Shown: one piece after another, positions 44,495-52,871 of the stretch
Position numbering within the stretch: the stretch's first letter is position 1
Layout of the letters: every line of letters begins with the position of its first letter
Made by a program: the position numbers and the translations under genes
Source of the DNA: Marivita hallyeonensis
Lineage (GTDB): Bacteria; Pseudomonadota; Alphaproteobacteria; Rhodobacterales; Rhodobacteraceae
Direction: 5' to 3'
Assembly (NCBI RefSeq): GCF_900129875.1
Contig: NZ_FQXC01000003.1
Location: 620,001 to 684,000 of the forward strand
Length of the DNA: 64,000 bases
The notes under the pieces: model-generated
Database searches by the model: none
Seen by the model: only the letters and a program-made list of their open reading frames with translations
What the model was told of the DNA's origin: nothing

Positions 44495-44549
44495 TACGGC
44501 CGGTTCAACGGGCGCTATGGCCGGTTTCGTCTCTTCCATAGCCCGGTTT
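44495..44549 (+). repeat. Phased CCGGTT repeats upstream of the phosphatidyltransferase gene
   Basis: CCGGTT occurs at 44500-44505, 44521-44526 and 44543-44548. The first two lie in a 12-bp direct repeat (TACGGCCGGTTC at 44495 and TATGGCCGGTTT at 44516, two mismatches). Centre-to-centre spacing is 21 and 22 bp, about two helical turns. They lie between two divergent promoters (ynjB-like gene and phosphatidyltransferase), so a tandem operator is possible; chance occurrence in GC-rich DNA is the alternative. Confidence 0.35.
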
Positions 44550-44553
44550 GCCG

Positions 44554-45159
44554 ATGATCGACGCCAGGATCCTGCCCTTCCTCAAACGCGCCTTCGACCG
44601 CCCGGCCCGTGGCCTTGTCGCCCGTGGCATCACCGCGGATCAGATCACGTTCGTCGGGTTCGGCATCGGTCTGCTGGGCGTGCTCGCCGCCGCGACCGGT
44701 GCGTTCGGTTTGGCGCTCTTCTGCCTGGTCCTCAACCGTCTCGCCGACGGGTTGGACGGTGCGGTCGCGCGCTTGACTACCCCCACCGACCGCGGTGCCT
44801 TCCTCGACATCGCGCTCGACTTCATGTTCTACGGGCTTTTCCCTCTGGGCTTCGCGCTGCACGACCCGTCTGCAAATGCCCTTCCCGCCGCCGTCCTGAT
44901 CTGCAGCTTCATCGGCACCGGCTCCAGCTTCCTCGCCTTCTCCATCGTCGCCGAGAAACGCGGCATCACGTCCGAGCAATACCCGACCAAGGGCATCTAC
45001 TACCTCGGCGGTCTGACCGAGGGCACCGAAACCATCGCCCTCTTCATCGCGATGTGCCTCTTCCCGATGGCCTTCCCCTGGCTCGCCTACCTCTTCGCAG
45101 TCCTCTGCGCGATCACCACTGTGACACGCTGGCTTGCCGGTTGGCGGCTCTTCGAATGA
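44554..45159 (+). CDS. CDP-alcohol phosphatidyltransferase family protein
   Basis: The 201-residue integral-membrane enzyme has the CDP-alcohol phosphatidyltransferase motif DG-x2-AR-x8-G-x3-D-x3-D, read as ADGLDGAVARL at about 66-76 followed by GAFLDIALDF; both metal-coordinating Asp clusters are intact. Four to six hydrophobic segments are present. It exchanges an alcohol for CMP on a CDP-linked lipid; whether the alcohol is glycerol-phosphate, inositol, serine or another is not visible, and it differs in length from PgsA and PssA prototypes. ATG 44554 is chosen; TTG 44548 is in frame. Confidence 0.85.
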   Translation: MIDARILPFLKRAFDRPARGLVARGITADQITFVGFGIGLLGVLAAATGAFGLALFCLVLNRLADGLDGAVARLTTPTDRGAFLDIALDFMFYGLFPLGFALHDPSANALPAAVLICSFIGTGSSFLAFSIVAEKRGITSEQYPTKGIYYLGGLTEGTETIALFIAMCLFPMAFPWLAYLFAVLCAITTVTRWLAGWRLFE

Positions 45160-45198
45160 TCTTCCCGTCTTCTTCGGTTTGAAAATATCCCGGGGGTC

Positions 45199-45215
45199 TG
45201 GGGGCAGCGCCCCCA
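45199..45215 (+). repeat. G/C-block palindrome (intergenic hairpin)
   Basis: TGGGGGC (45199-45205) and GCCCCCA (45209-45215) pair perfectly around an AGC loop, preceded by AAAATATCCCGGGGG at 45182-45196. The same type of GGGGGCAGCGCCCCC element is, to my recollection, dispersed between genes in many Rhodobacteraceae genomes. Here it follows the phosphatidyltransferase gene by 40 bp and could serve as a terminator or a REP-like element. Only one copy was noticed in this window. Confidence 0.6.
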
Positions 45216-45316
45216 GTTGATCGCGCTGCGATCAATCCAGTCGCGCCCTCTCCACATCCCGCACCACCTCTGTTACACCGCTCGTCAACAAAAACCCGAG
45301 CAGAGGGCGCACCCAG

Positions 45317-46834
45317 ATGACCACCCCGAAACCCGTTGTTCTGACGATCCTCGACGGCTGGGGCCTTCGCGAGGACGCCACCGCCAACGCCCCAAAGCTG
45401 GCGAACACGCCGACGATGGATCATCTCATGGCGACCTGCCCGAACGCGACCCTGGTCACACACGGTCCTGACGTGGGCCTGCCCAGCGGACAGATGGGCA
45501 ATTCCGAGGTTGGGCACACCAATATCGGTGCCGGGCGCGTGGTGGCGATGGACCTCGGCCAGATCGATCTTGCCATCGAGGATGGCAGCTTTTTCGAAAA
45601 CGACGCGATCCTTGATTTCGCGGCCAAGGTCAAAGATGCGGGTGGTCGCGCGCATCTGATGGGCGTCGTCTCGGATGGCGGCGTGCACGGTCACATCAAC
45701 CACATCAAGGCAGCCGTGAAACTGCTGACGGATCAGGATGTCGAGGTTGTCATCCACGCCATCACCGACGGTCGCGATGTGGCGCCGACCTCTGCCGAAG
45801 GGTTTGTCGCCGAACTTGCCGACGGCCTTCCCGATAAGGCGACGATCGGCACCGTGATCGGCCGCTACTATGCGATGGACCGCGACAACCGCTGGGACCG
45901 CGTTGAGCGCGCCTACAACGCGATGATCCTCGGGCAGGGTGCCTCTGCCGAAACGGCGACTGGCGCGGTTGAAGACGCCTATGCGGATGACCAGAACGAC
46001 GAATTCATCGAGCCCCGCGTGATCGGAGAGTATGCCGGCCTTGGCGACGGCGACGGTTTCTTCTGCCTCAACTTCCGCGCCGATCGCGCGCGCGAAATCC
46101 TTGCGGCCATCGGCGCTCCCGACTTCGACGGGTTCGACCGCGATAAAGCCAATCTGTCCGCGCTGCTTGGCATGGTCGATTATTCGACCAGCCACAACGA
46201 CTACATGACGACGGCCTACCCGAAGCAAGAGATCAAGAACACGCTGGGCGAATGGGTCGCCAAGCATGGTCTGAAACAGTACCGGTTGGCCGAGACCGAG
46301 AAATACCCCCACGTGACGTTCTTCCTCAACGGCGGGCAGGAGACACCCGAAGAGGGCGAAGACCGTGATATGCCCAAAAGCCCGAACGTCGCCACCTACG
46401 ACCTGCAGCCCGAGATGTCTGCCGAGGAAGTGACCGAGAAATTCGTCGCGGCGGTCGAGGCGGGCTATGACCTGATCGTCACCAACTACGCCAATCCGGA
46501 TATGGTCGGCCATACCGGCGATCTCGATGCAGCGATCAAGGCGTGCGAGGCGGTGGACACCGGACTGGGGAAGGTCTTGGCCGCGCTCGAAAACGCGGGC
46601 GGCGCGATGATCGTCACCGCCGATCACGGCAATTGCGAAACGATGATCGACCCCGAAACAGGCGGCCCGCACACCGCGCACACCACCAATCTTGTGCCTG
46701 TCATCCTCTATGGCGGGCCGGACGGCGCATCGCTGCGCGACGGCCGACTTGCCGATCTTGCTCCCACCTTGCTGCAGCTGATGAACTTGCCCCAGCCAGA
46801 CGACATGACAGGCAAGAGCCTCATTCAAACATGA
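45317..46834 (+). CDS. gpmI: 2,3-bisphosphoglycerate-independent phosphoglycerate mutase
   Basis: The 505-residue glycolytic/gluconeogenic enzyme interconverts 3- and 2-phosphoglycerate using two Mn2+ ions. VVLTILDGWGLRED at the N-terminus supplies the first metal Asp (Asp13), and QMGNSEVGHTNIGAGR carries the phosphoserine nucleophile Ser63. CFHAITDGRD-type VIHAITDGRDVAP, FFCLNFRADRAREI and the C-terminal IVTNYANPDMVGHTGD and ADHGNCE metal-binding motifs are all intact. The length is typical. Its stop overlaps the next start (ATGA), placing it at the head of a gpmI-envC-ctpA operon common in alphaproteobacteria. Confidence 0.97.
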   Translation: MTTPKPVVLTILDGWGLREDATANAPKLANTPTMDHLMATCPNATLVTHGPDVGLPSGQMGNSEVGHTNIGAGRVVAMDLGQIDLAIEDGSFFENDAILDFAAKVKDAGGRAHLMGVVSDGGVHGHINHIKAAVKLLTDQDVEVVIHAITDGRDVAPTSAEGFVAELADGLPDKATIGTVIGRYYAMDRDNRWDRVERAYNAMILGQGASAETATGAVEDAYADDQNDEFIEPRVIGEYAGLGDGDGFFCLNFRADRAREILAAIGAPDFDGFDRDKANLSALLGMVDYSTSHNDYMTTAYPKQEIKNTLGEWVAKHGLKQYRLAETEKYPHVTFFLNGGQETPEEGEDRDMPKSPNVATYDLQPEMSAEEVTEKFVAAVEAGYDLIVTNYANPDMVGHTGDLDAAIKACEAVDTGLGKVLAALENAGGAMIVTADHGNCETMIDPETGGPHTAHTTNLVPVILYGGPDGASLRDGRLADLAPTLLQLMNLPQPDDMTGKSLIQT

Positions 46835-47970
46835 TCCGATCCGCGCTCGCCACGTGCCTCTGTCTGGCTTTGGTTGGTCCCGCTGTTGCGCAGTCCCCGG
46901 CGGATGCCGCACGCGCGGCGATGGCCCAACTTGAAGAGGCGACGCAAAAACTCGACGACGCGGAAAGCGCCCGTGACCGAGTCCGTGCCTTGACGGAGGC
47001 GGTTCAGGCGTTCGAGACCGGGCTGGCCGCCATGCGCGACGGGTTGCGCGTCGCGTCCATCCGCGAAACCGAGCTGCGCCGCGACCTTGATGCGCGCGAT
47101 GCCGAAGTCACCCGCCTTCTTGCGGCCCTGTCGGCGCTTGGCGCGTCTGCGTCTCCGCAATCCTTTGTTCATCCCGACGGCCCCGTCGGGGCCGCGCGCG
47201 CCGGTCTGTTGATGGCATCCGTTACGCCCGCGCTGTCCGAGGCCGCTGCCGATCTGCGTGCCGATGTCGAGGAAGCCACGGTTCTGCGCCAACTACAGCA
47301 GGACGCCGCGGACACGTTGCGCCTTGGCCTCAGCGGTGTGCAATCCGCCCGCACTGCGCTCAGCCAGGCGATGGCGGACCGGACCGATTTGCCGCGCAAG
47401 TTCACCGAAGACCCGGTAAGAACCGCCCTTCTGATCGCTGCCAGCGAAACGCTCGACGGGTTTGCCAGCGGGCTCACACAGATTTCCGAGGGCGAAACCG
47501 AGATCGATCTGCCGGAGATCCGGGATCGCAAGGGCGCACTGCCGCTGCCAGTGGCCGGCGAAGTGCTCAGGCGCGCCGGCGAAACCGACGCCGCCGGGAT
47601 CACGCGGCCCGGCGTGCTGATCGCCACCCGTCCTCGCGCGCTTGTGACCACGCCAGCGGCTGCGACCATTCGCTACCGCGGCCCGCTGCTCGACTACGGG
47701 TTGGTCACGATCCTCGAACCCGAACCCGATATTTTGTTTGTGTTTGCGGGACTTGAGACAGTCTTCGGCGAAACCGGACAGGTTCTGCCCGAGGGCAGCC
47801 CCGTCGGTCTCATGGGCGGTCCCGAAGGTGAACCCGACGATATTCTATCACCATCCGGTGAAAGGACTGGCGCAGCTTTGTCCGAAACGCTCTATATAGA
47901 GGTCAGACAAGGCGAAACGCCGGAAGACCCCCTCGGGTGGTTTGCAGATGACAAGGGAATGACCGAATGA
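46831..47970 (+). CDS. EnvC-like murein hydrolase activator (degenerate LytM/M23)
   Basis: The 379-residue exported protein has a signal peptide (ALATCLCLALVGPAVAQ). An N-terminal coiled coil spans about 20-110 (AMAQLEEATQKLDDAESARDR and following). A C-terminal LytM-like domain reads ATIRYRGPLLDYGLVTILEPEPDILFVFAGLETVFGETGQVL. The HxxxD and HxH zinc ligands of active M23 endopeptidases are absent, as in EnvC, which activates amidases at the division septum rather than cutting peptidoglycan. It is coupled to gpmI and ctpA by ATGA overlaps on both sides. Confidence 0.85.
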   Translation: MIRSALATCLCLALVGPAVAQSPADAARAAMAQLEEATQKLDDAESARDRVRALTEAVQAFETGLAAMRDGLRVASIRETELRRDLDARDAEVTRLLAALSALGASASPQSFVHPDGPVGAARAGLLMASVTPALSEAAADLRADVEEATVLRQLQQDAADTLRLGLSGVQSARTALSQAMADRTDLPRKFTEDPVRTALLIAASETLDGFASGLTQISEGETEIDLPEIRDRKGALPLPVAGEVLRRAGETDAAGITRPGVLIATRPRALVTTPAAATIRYRGPLLDYGLVTILEPEPDILFVFAGLETVFGETGQVLPEGSPVGLMGGPEGEPDDILSPSGERTGAALSETLYIEVRQGETPEDPLGWFADDKGMTE

Positions 47971-49304
47971 AGAAAGTTCTCATGGCGGCGATAGGCGGCT
48001 CGATTGCCGGCGTCGTGGCCTCAACACAGCTCGTGGGTCCGCTTGTGGCGCAGGAAAGCGCGCGCTCGACCAGTGTTTACGAACAGCTTGACCTCTTTGG
48101 CGATATTTTCGAACGCATTCGCGGGCAATATGTGGAAGAGGTCGATGCAGCGGACCTGATCGAAGCGGCCATCGACGGCATGCTGACATCATTGGACCCG
48201 CATTCCAGCTACCTGTCCCCGAATGACGCCGCCGACATGCGCGTTCAGACGAGAGGCGAGTTCGGCGGTCTCGGGATCGAGGTCACCCAGGAAGACGGCT
48301 TCGTGAAAGTGGTCTCGCCCATCGATGGCACACCCGCCGACGAGGCAGGCATCGAAGCGGGCGACTTCATCACCCATGTCGATGGAGACTCCGTTCTCGG
48401 CCTGACCCTGGACGAAGCCGTCGACATGATGCGCGGCCCTGTCGGGTCCGAAATCATCATCACCGTTGTGCGCGAAGGCGAGGCGGAACCGTTCGAGGTG
48501 TCGATCATTCGCGACACGATCAAGCTGACCGCTGTGCGCTCGCGCTTGCAGGGCGAAGCGGTGGTCCTGCGCGTGACCACGTTCAACGACCAGACCTATC
48601 CGAACCTCGAAGAGGGCCTCGCCGAACAGGTCGAAGCGGCGGGTGGTATGGAAAACGTCGAAGGCATCGTTCTCGACCTCCGCAACAACCCCGGCGGCCT
48701 GCTGAACCAGGCGATCCGCGTCAGTGACGCCTTCCTCGACAAGGGCGAGATCGTCAGTACACGCGGTCGCCAGCCGGAAGACGGCGAACGCTACAACGCG
48801 ACACCCGGTGATTTGGCCGAGGGCAAACCGATCGTCGTTCTCATCAACGGTGGCTCGGCCTCTGCATCCGAGATCGTCGCTGGCGCTCTGCAGGATCACC
48901 GCCGGGCGATTGTCGTCGGCACCAAGTCCTTCGGCAAAGGCTCCGTCCAGACCGTGATGCCATTGCGGGGCGATGGTGCCATGCGCCTGACCACCGCGCG
49001 CTACTACACACCGTCGGGCCGCTCGATCCAGGCGCTGGGCGTGTCGCCCGATATCGTGGTCGAACAGCCCCGCCGGGCCGAGGAGTCGGAGGAAGAGGAA
49101 GAAACCAACGTCTTCAACCGCTCCGAAGCGGATCTGCGCGGCAGTCTCGACAATGACAGCCTGACGGAAGACGAGATCGAACAGATCGAAGCGGATCGTG
49201 CCAAGGCCGAAGCAGCAGCGGCGCTGCGCGAGGAAGACTATCAGCTCGCCTACGCCATCGATATCCTTAAGGGCCTGACTGCACTGCAACCCGCCGAAGA
49301 TTAA
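47967..49304 (+). CDS. ctpA: Carboxy-terminal processing protease (S41)
   Basis: The 445-residue periplasmic serine protease has an N-terminal signal segment (KVLMAAIGGSIAGVVASTQL). An S41 N-terminal helical region includes IDGMLTSLDPHSSYL, and a PDZ domain lies at about 90-170 (FGGLGIEVTQEDGFVKVVSPIDGTPADEAGIEAGD). The catalytic core has NGGSASASEIVAGAL (nucleophile Ser) and VVGTKSFGKGSVQT (general-base Lys). The C-terminal tail is very acidic (EESEEEEETN and repeated Glu). It degrades or matures periplasmic proteins, likely including peptidoglycan hydrolases. A strong terminator follows 28 bp after the stop. Confidence 0.96.
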   Translation: MKKVLMAAIGGSIAGVVASTQLVGPLVAQESARSTSVYEQLDLFGDIFERIRGQYVEEVDAADLIEAAIDGMLTSLDPHSSYLSPNDAADMRVQTRGEFGGLGIEVTQEDGFVKVVSPIDGTPADEAGIEAGDFITHVDGDSVLGLTLDEAVDMMRGPVGSEIIITVVREGEAEPFEVSIIRDTIKLTAVRSRLQGEAVVLRVTTFNDQTYPNLEEGLAEQVEAAGGMENVEGIVLDLRNNPGGLLNQAIRVSDAFLDKGEIVSTRGRQPEDGERYNATPGDLAEGKPIVVLINGGSASASEIVAGALQDHRRAIVVGTKSFGKGSVQTVMPLRGDGAMRLTTARYYTPSGRSIQALGVSPDIVVEQPRRAEESEEEEETNVFNRSEADLRGSLDNDSLTEDEIEQIEADRAKAEAAAALREEDYQLAYAIDILKGLTALQPAED

Positions 49305-49306
49305 GG

Positions 49307-49669
49307 GTGCCAGACAGGTTGGACAAACCCGACCCGGAAGCCTGGGGGCTTCCGGGTTTTTCGTTTGAACCCATCGGCGAAGGGGAACGCAACACCGTTT
49401 TGCGCGGCACCTGGCCCGGCGCAGGCCATGTCTTCAAATCCACACACCGCACCGAAGAACAGCTGCGTTGGCTCTCGCGCGTTGATCAGGCCGACTTCGA
49501 CAATCACGCCAATAGGCAGGTCAAAGACCCGGTGACGCAAGCCGCCGCCTTAGCATTTGAAATCGCCACCTGTTGGTGTATCGAACCAGAGCGTGCCACC
49601 CGTCTGGCCCGCGATCTGCCGCGCGCGTTGGATGTGGCACACAGCTGGAACCGGATACCCGATCAATGA
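49307..49669 (+). CDS. Small hypothetical protein between ctpA and rppH
   Basis: This 120-residue unrecognised protein starts at GTG 49307, two bases after the ctpA stop. Its stop overlaps the rppH start as ATGA, which argues that it is translated. The composition is ordinary ([49 protein letters not shown]). Its first 20 codons include the perfect terminator hairpin at 49332-49361, so either the true start lies downstream at a non-ATG codon, or terminator and coding sequence coincide. No signal peptide, transmembrane helix or known motif is seen. Confidence 0.45.
   Translation: MPDRLDKPDPEAWGLPGFSFEPIGEGERNTVLRGTWPGAGHVFKSTHRTEEQLRWLSRVDQADFDNHANRQVKDPVTQAAALAFEIATCWCIEPERATRLARDLPRALDVAHSWNRIPDQ
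49332..49361 (+). terminator. Rho-independent terminator after ctpA
   Basis: CCCGGAAGCC (49333-49342) pairs perfectly with GGCTTCCGGG (49347-49356) around a TGGG loop, and five Ts follow at 49357-49361 (TTTTTCG). The flanking A-T pair (49332/49357) can extend the stem. This is the clearest intrinsic terminator in the window. It should end the gpmI-envC-ctpA transcript, although it lies within the reading frame of the small hypothetical gene. Confidence 0.88.
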
Positions 49670-50148
49670 GCCCCGAAGACATCGCCCGCCTGCCGTATCG
49701 ACCCTGTGTGGGGGTCATGCTGATCAACCGTGACGGTCAGGTCTTTGTCGGCCAGCGCATCGACAACCCCGGCCCAGCCTGGCAGATGCCCCAAGGCGGC
49801 GTGGACAAGGGCGAGGCCCCGCGTGACGCCGCGATGCGCGAGCTCTGGGAAGAAACCGGCGTGACGTCGGACCTCGTGAGGATCGAAGCCGAAACCAAGG
49901 ATTGGATTCCCTACGATCTGCCGAACGACCTGATCGGCCAGCTTTGGAAAGGGCGCTACCGCGGGCAGGAACAGAAGTGGTTCCTCATGCGCTTTCACGG
50001 CACCGATGAGCAGGTCAACATAGAGACCGAGCATCAGGAATTCAGTCGCTGGAAATGGATGGAGCCCGAGCAACTGATCAACCACATCGTACCGTTCAAA
50101 CGCCACGTGTACGAGCGCGTGCTGACCGCCTTCCGGGATCATCTCTGA
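49666..50148 (+). CDS. rppH: RNA pyrophosphohydrolase (Nudix)
   Basis: The 160-residue Nudix hydrolase begins [23 protein letters not shown]. It has the RppH substrate region [16 protein letters not shown] and the full Nudix box [23 protein letters not shown] (G-x5-E-x7-REUxEExGU pattern). The downstream [24 protein letters not shown] is characteristic of RppH/IalA proteins, which trim 5'-triphosphate RNA or dinucleoside polyphosphates. ATG 49666 is shared with the preceding stop (ATGA); the stop shares one base with the next start. Confidence 0.95.
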   Translation: MSPEDIARLPYRPCVGVMLINRDGQVFVGQRIDNPGPAWQMPQGGVDKGEAPRDAAMRELWEETGVTSDLVRIEAETKDWIPYDLPNDLIGQLWKGRYRGQEQKWFLMRFHGTDEQVNIETEHQEFSRWKWMEPEQLINHIVPFKRHVYERVLTAFRDHL

Positions 50149-50633
50149 TGCGCGTGATTTGGGGCCTGATCCTATCGCTTCTTATGGTGCAACAGGCTGC
50201 CGCACTCAGTTGCCTCGCGCCGAACATCGCCCGTGACTACGCCAACGCGGCTGCGTCAGAAGACACGTATATCGTGGTCAAGGGCCAGCTTTTCTTCGAC
50301 GAAGCCGAACTGCCGAACCGCGTCGATCAACGCAACGCGCGCAACGGCGATAGCGTCGACATTCCGGGATGGCTGGCGGGCCAATCCCTGACCGCCGATG
50401 GATTCAGCCGCGCCTTCGAGCGCGACGTGATCCTGCGCGTGTCCTGCCTCGGCCCTTGGTGCGGTGGCACTGCGAAGGGGGATCATCTCGCCTTCCTCAA
50501 GCAGGAAGATCAGCAATGGGTGATGGAACTCAGCCCCTGTCCGGGTATGACCTACCAGAACCCGACCGAGGACCAACTGTCTCAGGTTCAAAGCTGTTTC
50601 GTGGGCGAGGCCTGCGAGGCGGAAAATCCGTAG
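50148..50633 (+). CDS. Small secreted cysteine-containing hypothetical protein
   Basis: This 161-residue protein has a signal peptide (VIWGLILSLLMVQQAAA) and a mature domain beginning LSCLAPNIARDY. Six cysteines (SCL, SCLGPWCGG, SPCPG, QSCF, EAC) suggest disulfides in the periplasm. A VKGQLFFDEAELPN strand and a DVILRVSCLGPWCGGTAKGDHLAF strand look like a small beta-barrel, but no family is recognised. It is coupled to rppH by a TGATG overlap, giving co-expression without an obvious functional link. Confidence 0.8.
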   Translation: MRVIWGLILSLLMVQQAAALSCLAPNIARDYANAAASEDTYIVVKGQLFFDEAELPNRVDQRNARNGDSVDIPGWLAGQSLTADGFSRAFERDVILRVSCLGPWCGGTAKGDHLAFLKQEDQQWVMELSPCPGMTYQNPTEDQLSQVQSCFVGEACEAENP

Positions 50634-50657
50634 GCCGGGCTCCCGCTGCGGAGCGCG

Positions 50658-52001
50658 TTACCGCAACTTCTCCAAGATCCGCAAAGACGCGTACCCGTCC
50701 GGCACATCTCCGACGGACCGTTGAAACTGTCGCACCGCGTTGATCGTCAATGGCCCGATCTTGCCGTCGATCTTCTTCGTATCGAACCCCTTGGCCGTCA
50801 GAAGACGCTGCATCTCCTTGCGTTCGGCATAGCTCAACGCTCTGTCCCCGCGTGGCCAGTCGGATTGGATCGGCCCGCCTCCGGTGATGCGGTCGCTCAG
50901 ATGGCCGACCCCGATCACGTAGGCATCGGCGGTGTTGTAAGTTTCGATGACGTCGAAATTCTTGAAGATCAGGAACCCGGCGCCCTGCGCCCCTGCGGGC
51001 AGCAGCACCGACGCGGAACCGTAGTCCCGCACCGGTTTCCCATCCATGCCAACCACACCGATCTGCGCCCAGTCCGACGGCATTTTCTGAATGTCCCGGT
51101 TCGCCAGTGTGTAGTCAAAGCCAGACGGCACCTGCACCTCAACGCCCCATGGCGCGCCTTTCACCCATCCGTTCTTTGCCAGATAGTTCGCGGTCGACGC
51201 CAGTGCGTCCGCCGGATCATCCGACCAGATATCCCGCTTGCCGTCCCCGGTGAAATCGACAGCCAGACGCTGGTACGAGGTCGGAATGAATTGTGTATGC
51301 CCCATCGCCCCGGCCCAGCTTCCGGTGAAGTTCGCCAGCCGAACGTCCCCGCTCTGCAGAATGCGCAAGGCCGCGATCAACTCGCCCTCGAAAAACGCGC
51401 CACGCCGCCCGTCATAGGCCAGCGTCGCGAGGGAACCGATCACCGAGTTCGATCCACGGAACGTCCCATACGCCGATTCAAGCCCCCAGATCGCAACGAT
51501 CACGTCCTTGTCCACGCCATACTGCGCCTCGATCCGGTCCAGGAGCGCCGCATGCGTCCTTAATGCCTCTTTCCCGTTCCGCACCCGGGCGTCCGAGGCC
51601 GCGCTGTCCAGATAATCCCAGATCGTCTTCGTGAATTCCGACTGCGTCCGGTCGCGTCGCACCACGTCTGGATCGTAGCGGGCGCTGGCCAACGCGCGGT
51701 CGAATACGGCGGATGAAATCCCTTGCTGCAAGGCCCGAACCCTGAAACCGGCAATCCACGCCTCGAAGCCCGCCTGCGTCGCCGCAGGGACAATCGTCTC
51801 AGGCGTTGGAGAGGCCACGGGCCGCAAGGCGGGGCGCAGCGAGTTTTGCGGCGCCACAACCGACACAAGGTTCACGGAACTGCGTGAAACCTCATCCGCC
51901 GTGGCGATCCTCGGCATTGGCCTGAGCGACTGATCGACAGACCCGGCCGCCGCAACCGTCCCAATAAGTGCAAAGATGAAGGTGAGACCCTGAAACCGCA
52001 T
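50658..52001 (-). CDS. Lytic murein transglycosylase, MltB family (GH103) with peptidoglycan-binding domain
   Basis: The 447-residue exported enzyme has a signal peptide (GLTFIFALIGTVAAAGS). It has an MltB-like catalytic region (about 95-370) with VIVAIWGLESAYGTFRG placing the catalytic Glu, GSWAGAMGHTQFIPTSY, and DIWSDDPADALASTANYLAKNGW, all GH103 hallmarks. A C-terminal PG_binding_1 repeat (MQRLLTAKGFDTKKIDGKIGPLTINAVRQFQR) follows. It cleaves the MurNAc-GlcNAc bond with 1,6-anhydro product formation during wall turnover. The gene stands alone and ends 24 bp from the upstream convergent hypothetical gene. Confidence 0.95.
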   Translation of the reverse strand: MRFQGLTFIFALIGTVAAAGSVDQSLRPMPRIATADEVSRSSVNLVSVVAPQNSLRPALRPVASPTPETIVPAATQAGFEAWIAGFRVRALQQGISSAVFDRALASARYDPDVVRRDRTQSEFTKTIWDYLDSAASDARVRNGKEALRTHAALLDRIEAQYGVDKDVIVAIWGLESAYGTFRGSNSVIGSLATLAYDGRRGAFFEGELIAALRILQSGDVRLANFTGSWAGAMGHTQFIPTSYQRLAVDFTGDGKRDIWSDDPADALASTANYLAKNGWVKGAPWGVEVQVPSGFDYTLANRDIQKMPSDWAQIGVVGMDGKPVRDYGSASVLLPAGAQGAGFLIFKNFDVIETYNTADAYVIGVGHLSDRITGGGPIQSDWPRGDRALSYAERKEMQRLLTAKGFDTKKIDGKIGPLTINAVRQFQRSVGDVPDGYASLRILEKLR

Positions 52002-52079
52002 GATCCGTTTTCCCGCTGCTCGTGTCCGTTTCCCGGACTTGATGCAATCCTACCGCGATTGCCGCGATTTGCGAAGCGG

Positions 52080-52784
52080 TCAAAACGGAACCAAGCGATC
52101 CCCCGCCGCCGTCAGATTTTCGAGATACGTCTTGAGCAATGGCGCGCGCGCCGGTCGGAATGACGTCTCTGTCACGTGCAGCGCGCTCATCCGGTCCAGC
52201 CGAAACGCCCGGAAGTCATCGCGTTTGAGGCACCATGCCAGCAGACAATGCGACTGATCGAAAAGCACGATGCTCAGGGGTTGCACACTGCGTTGCGTCG
52301 GCACCCCCTGTTTGTCCGTGTAATCAAACGTCACGACGCGCTCTTCCCAGCAAGCCTCTCGCAGGACACGCGAGTCGATTGTGGGGGCAGGTGGCGGATT
52401 GAACCGATGTGCAACAAGCACGGAATGCCGGAGCCTGTGCGCTTGCCGCTCGGGCAACCGTGCGCGCAGTTTGACCAGCGCCGACCGCGCCGCATCCGCC
52501 AAGGCCGGATCACCGACCGCCGCAACCTCGCGCAGCCCAAGAACCAGCGCCTCAAGCTCATCATCCTTGAAGCCGAGCGGTGGAAGATGGGCGTCCTCGA
52601 TCAGCGTATAGCCGAACCCCGCCTCGCCATCGATGACCGCGCCCAATTCGCGCAACGTATCGATGTCGCGATACAGCGTGCGTGCGGACACACCCGTAGC
52701 TTCGGCCAATTGTCCTGCCGTCGCCGGCGGAGGCAGGCTGCGCAGGGCTTGCATCAATTGGAACAGTCGATGGGTCCGGCTCAT
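52080..52784 (-). CDS. WYL-domain transcriptional regulator (YafY type)
   Basis: The 234-residue regulator has an N-terminal DeoR/HTH_11-type helix-turn-helix (RTHRLFQLMQALRS, then ATAGQLAEATGVSARTLYRDIDTLRELGAVI). A linker and a WYL domain follow: QPLSIVLFDQSHCLLAWCLKRDDFRAFRLDRMSALHVTE carries the ligand-binding core. The start is ATG 52784; an in-frame ATG at 52805 would add seven residues. It is divergent from a GST-like gene with a 17-bp palindrome (52807-52823) between them, so it probably controls that gene and itself. The inducer is unknown. Confidence 0.88.
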   Translation of the reverse strand: MSRTHRLFQLMQALRSLPPPATAGQLAEATGVSARTLYRDIDTLRELGAVIDGEAGFGYTLIEDAHLPPLGFKDDELEALVLGLREVAAVGDPALADAARSALVKLRARLPERQAHRLRHSVLVAHRFNPPPAPTIDSRVLREACWEERVVTFDYTDKQGVPTQRSVQPLSIVLFDQSHCLLAWCLKRDDFRAFRLDRMSALHVTETSFRPARAPLLKTYLENLTAAGDRLVPF

Positions 52785-52806
52785 GATCCGATCATCTTCG
52801 CGCATA

Positions 52807-52823
52807 CTGTCAGAAATTGACAG
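52807..52823. promoter_or_regulatory. Palindromic operator in the WYL regulator/GST-like divergent promoter
   Basis: CTGTCA (52807-52812) and TGACAG (52818-52823) form a perfect 6-bp inverted repeat with a 5-bp GAAAT spacer, the symmetry expected for a dimeric HTH regulator. It lies 23 bp before the regulator ATG and 49 bp before the GST-like ATG, and is the only striking palindrome in this region. Confidence 0.6.
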
Positions 52824-52871
52824 GACGGTCTTTTAGACACGGGCTAACGAACCTGAAAGTGGAGAACCCAA

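Noticed and set aside
45113-46912. Long open minus-strand frame (599 codons) across gpmI
   Set aside because: It is antisense to a gene with every catalytic motif of GpmI; long antisense frames are expected in GC-rich codon usage.
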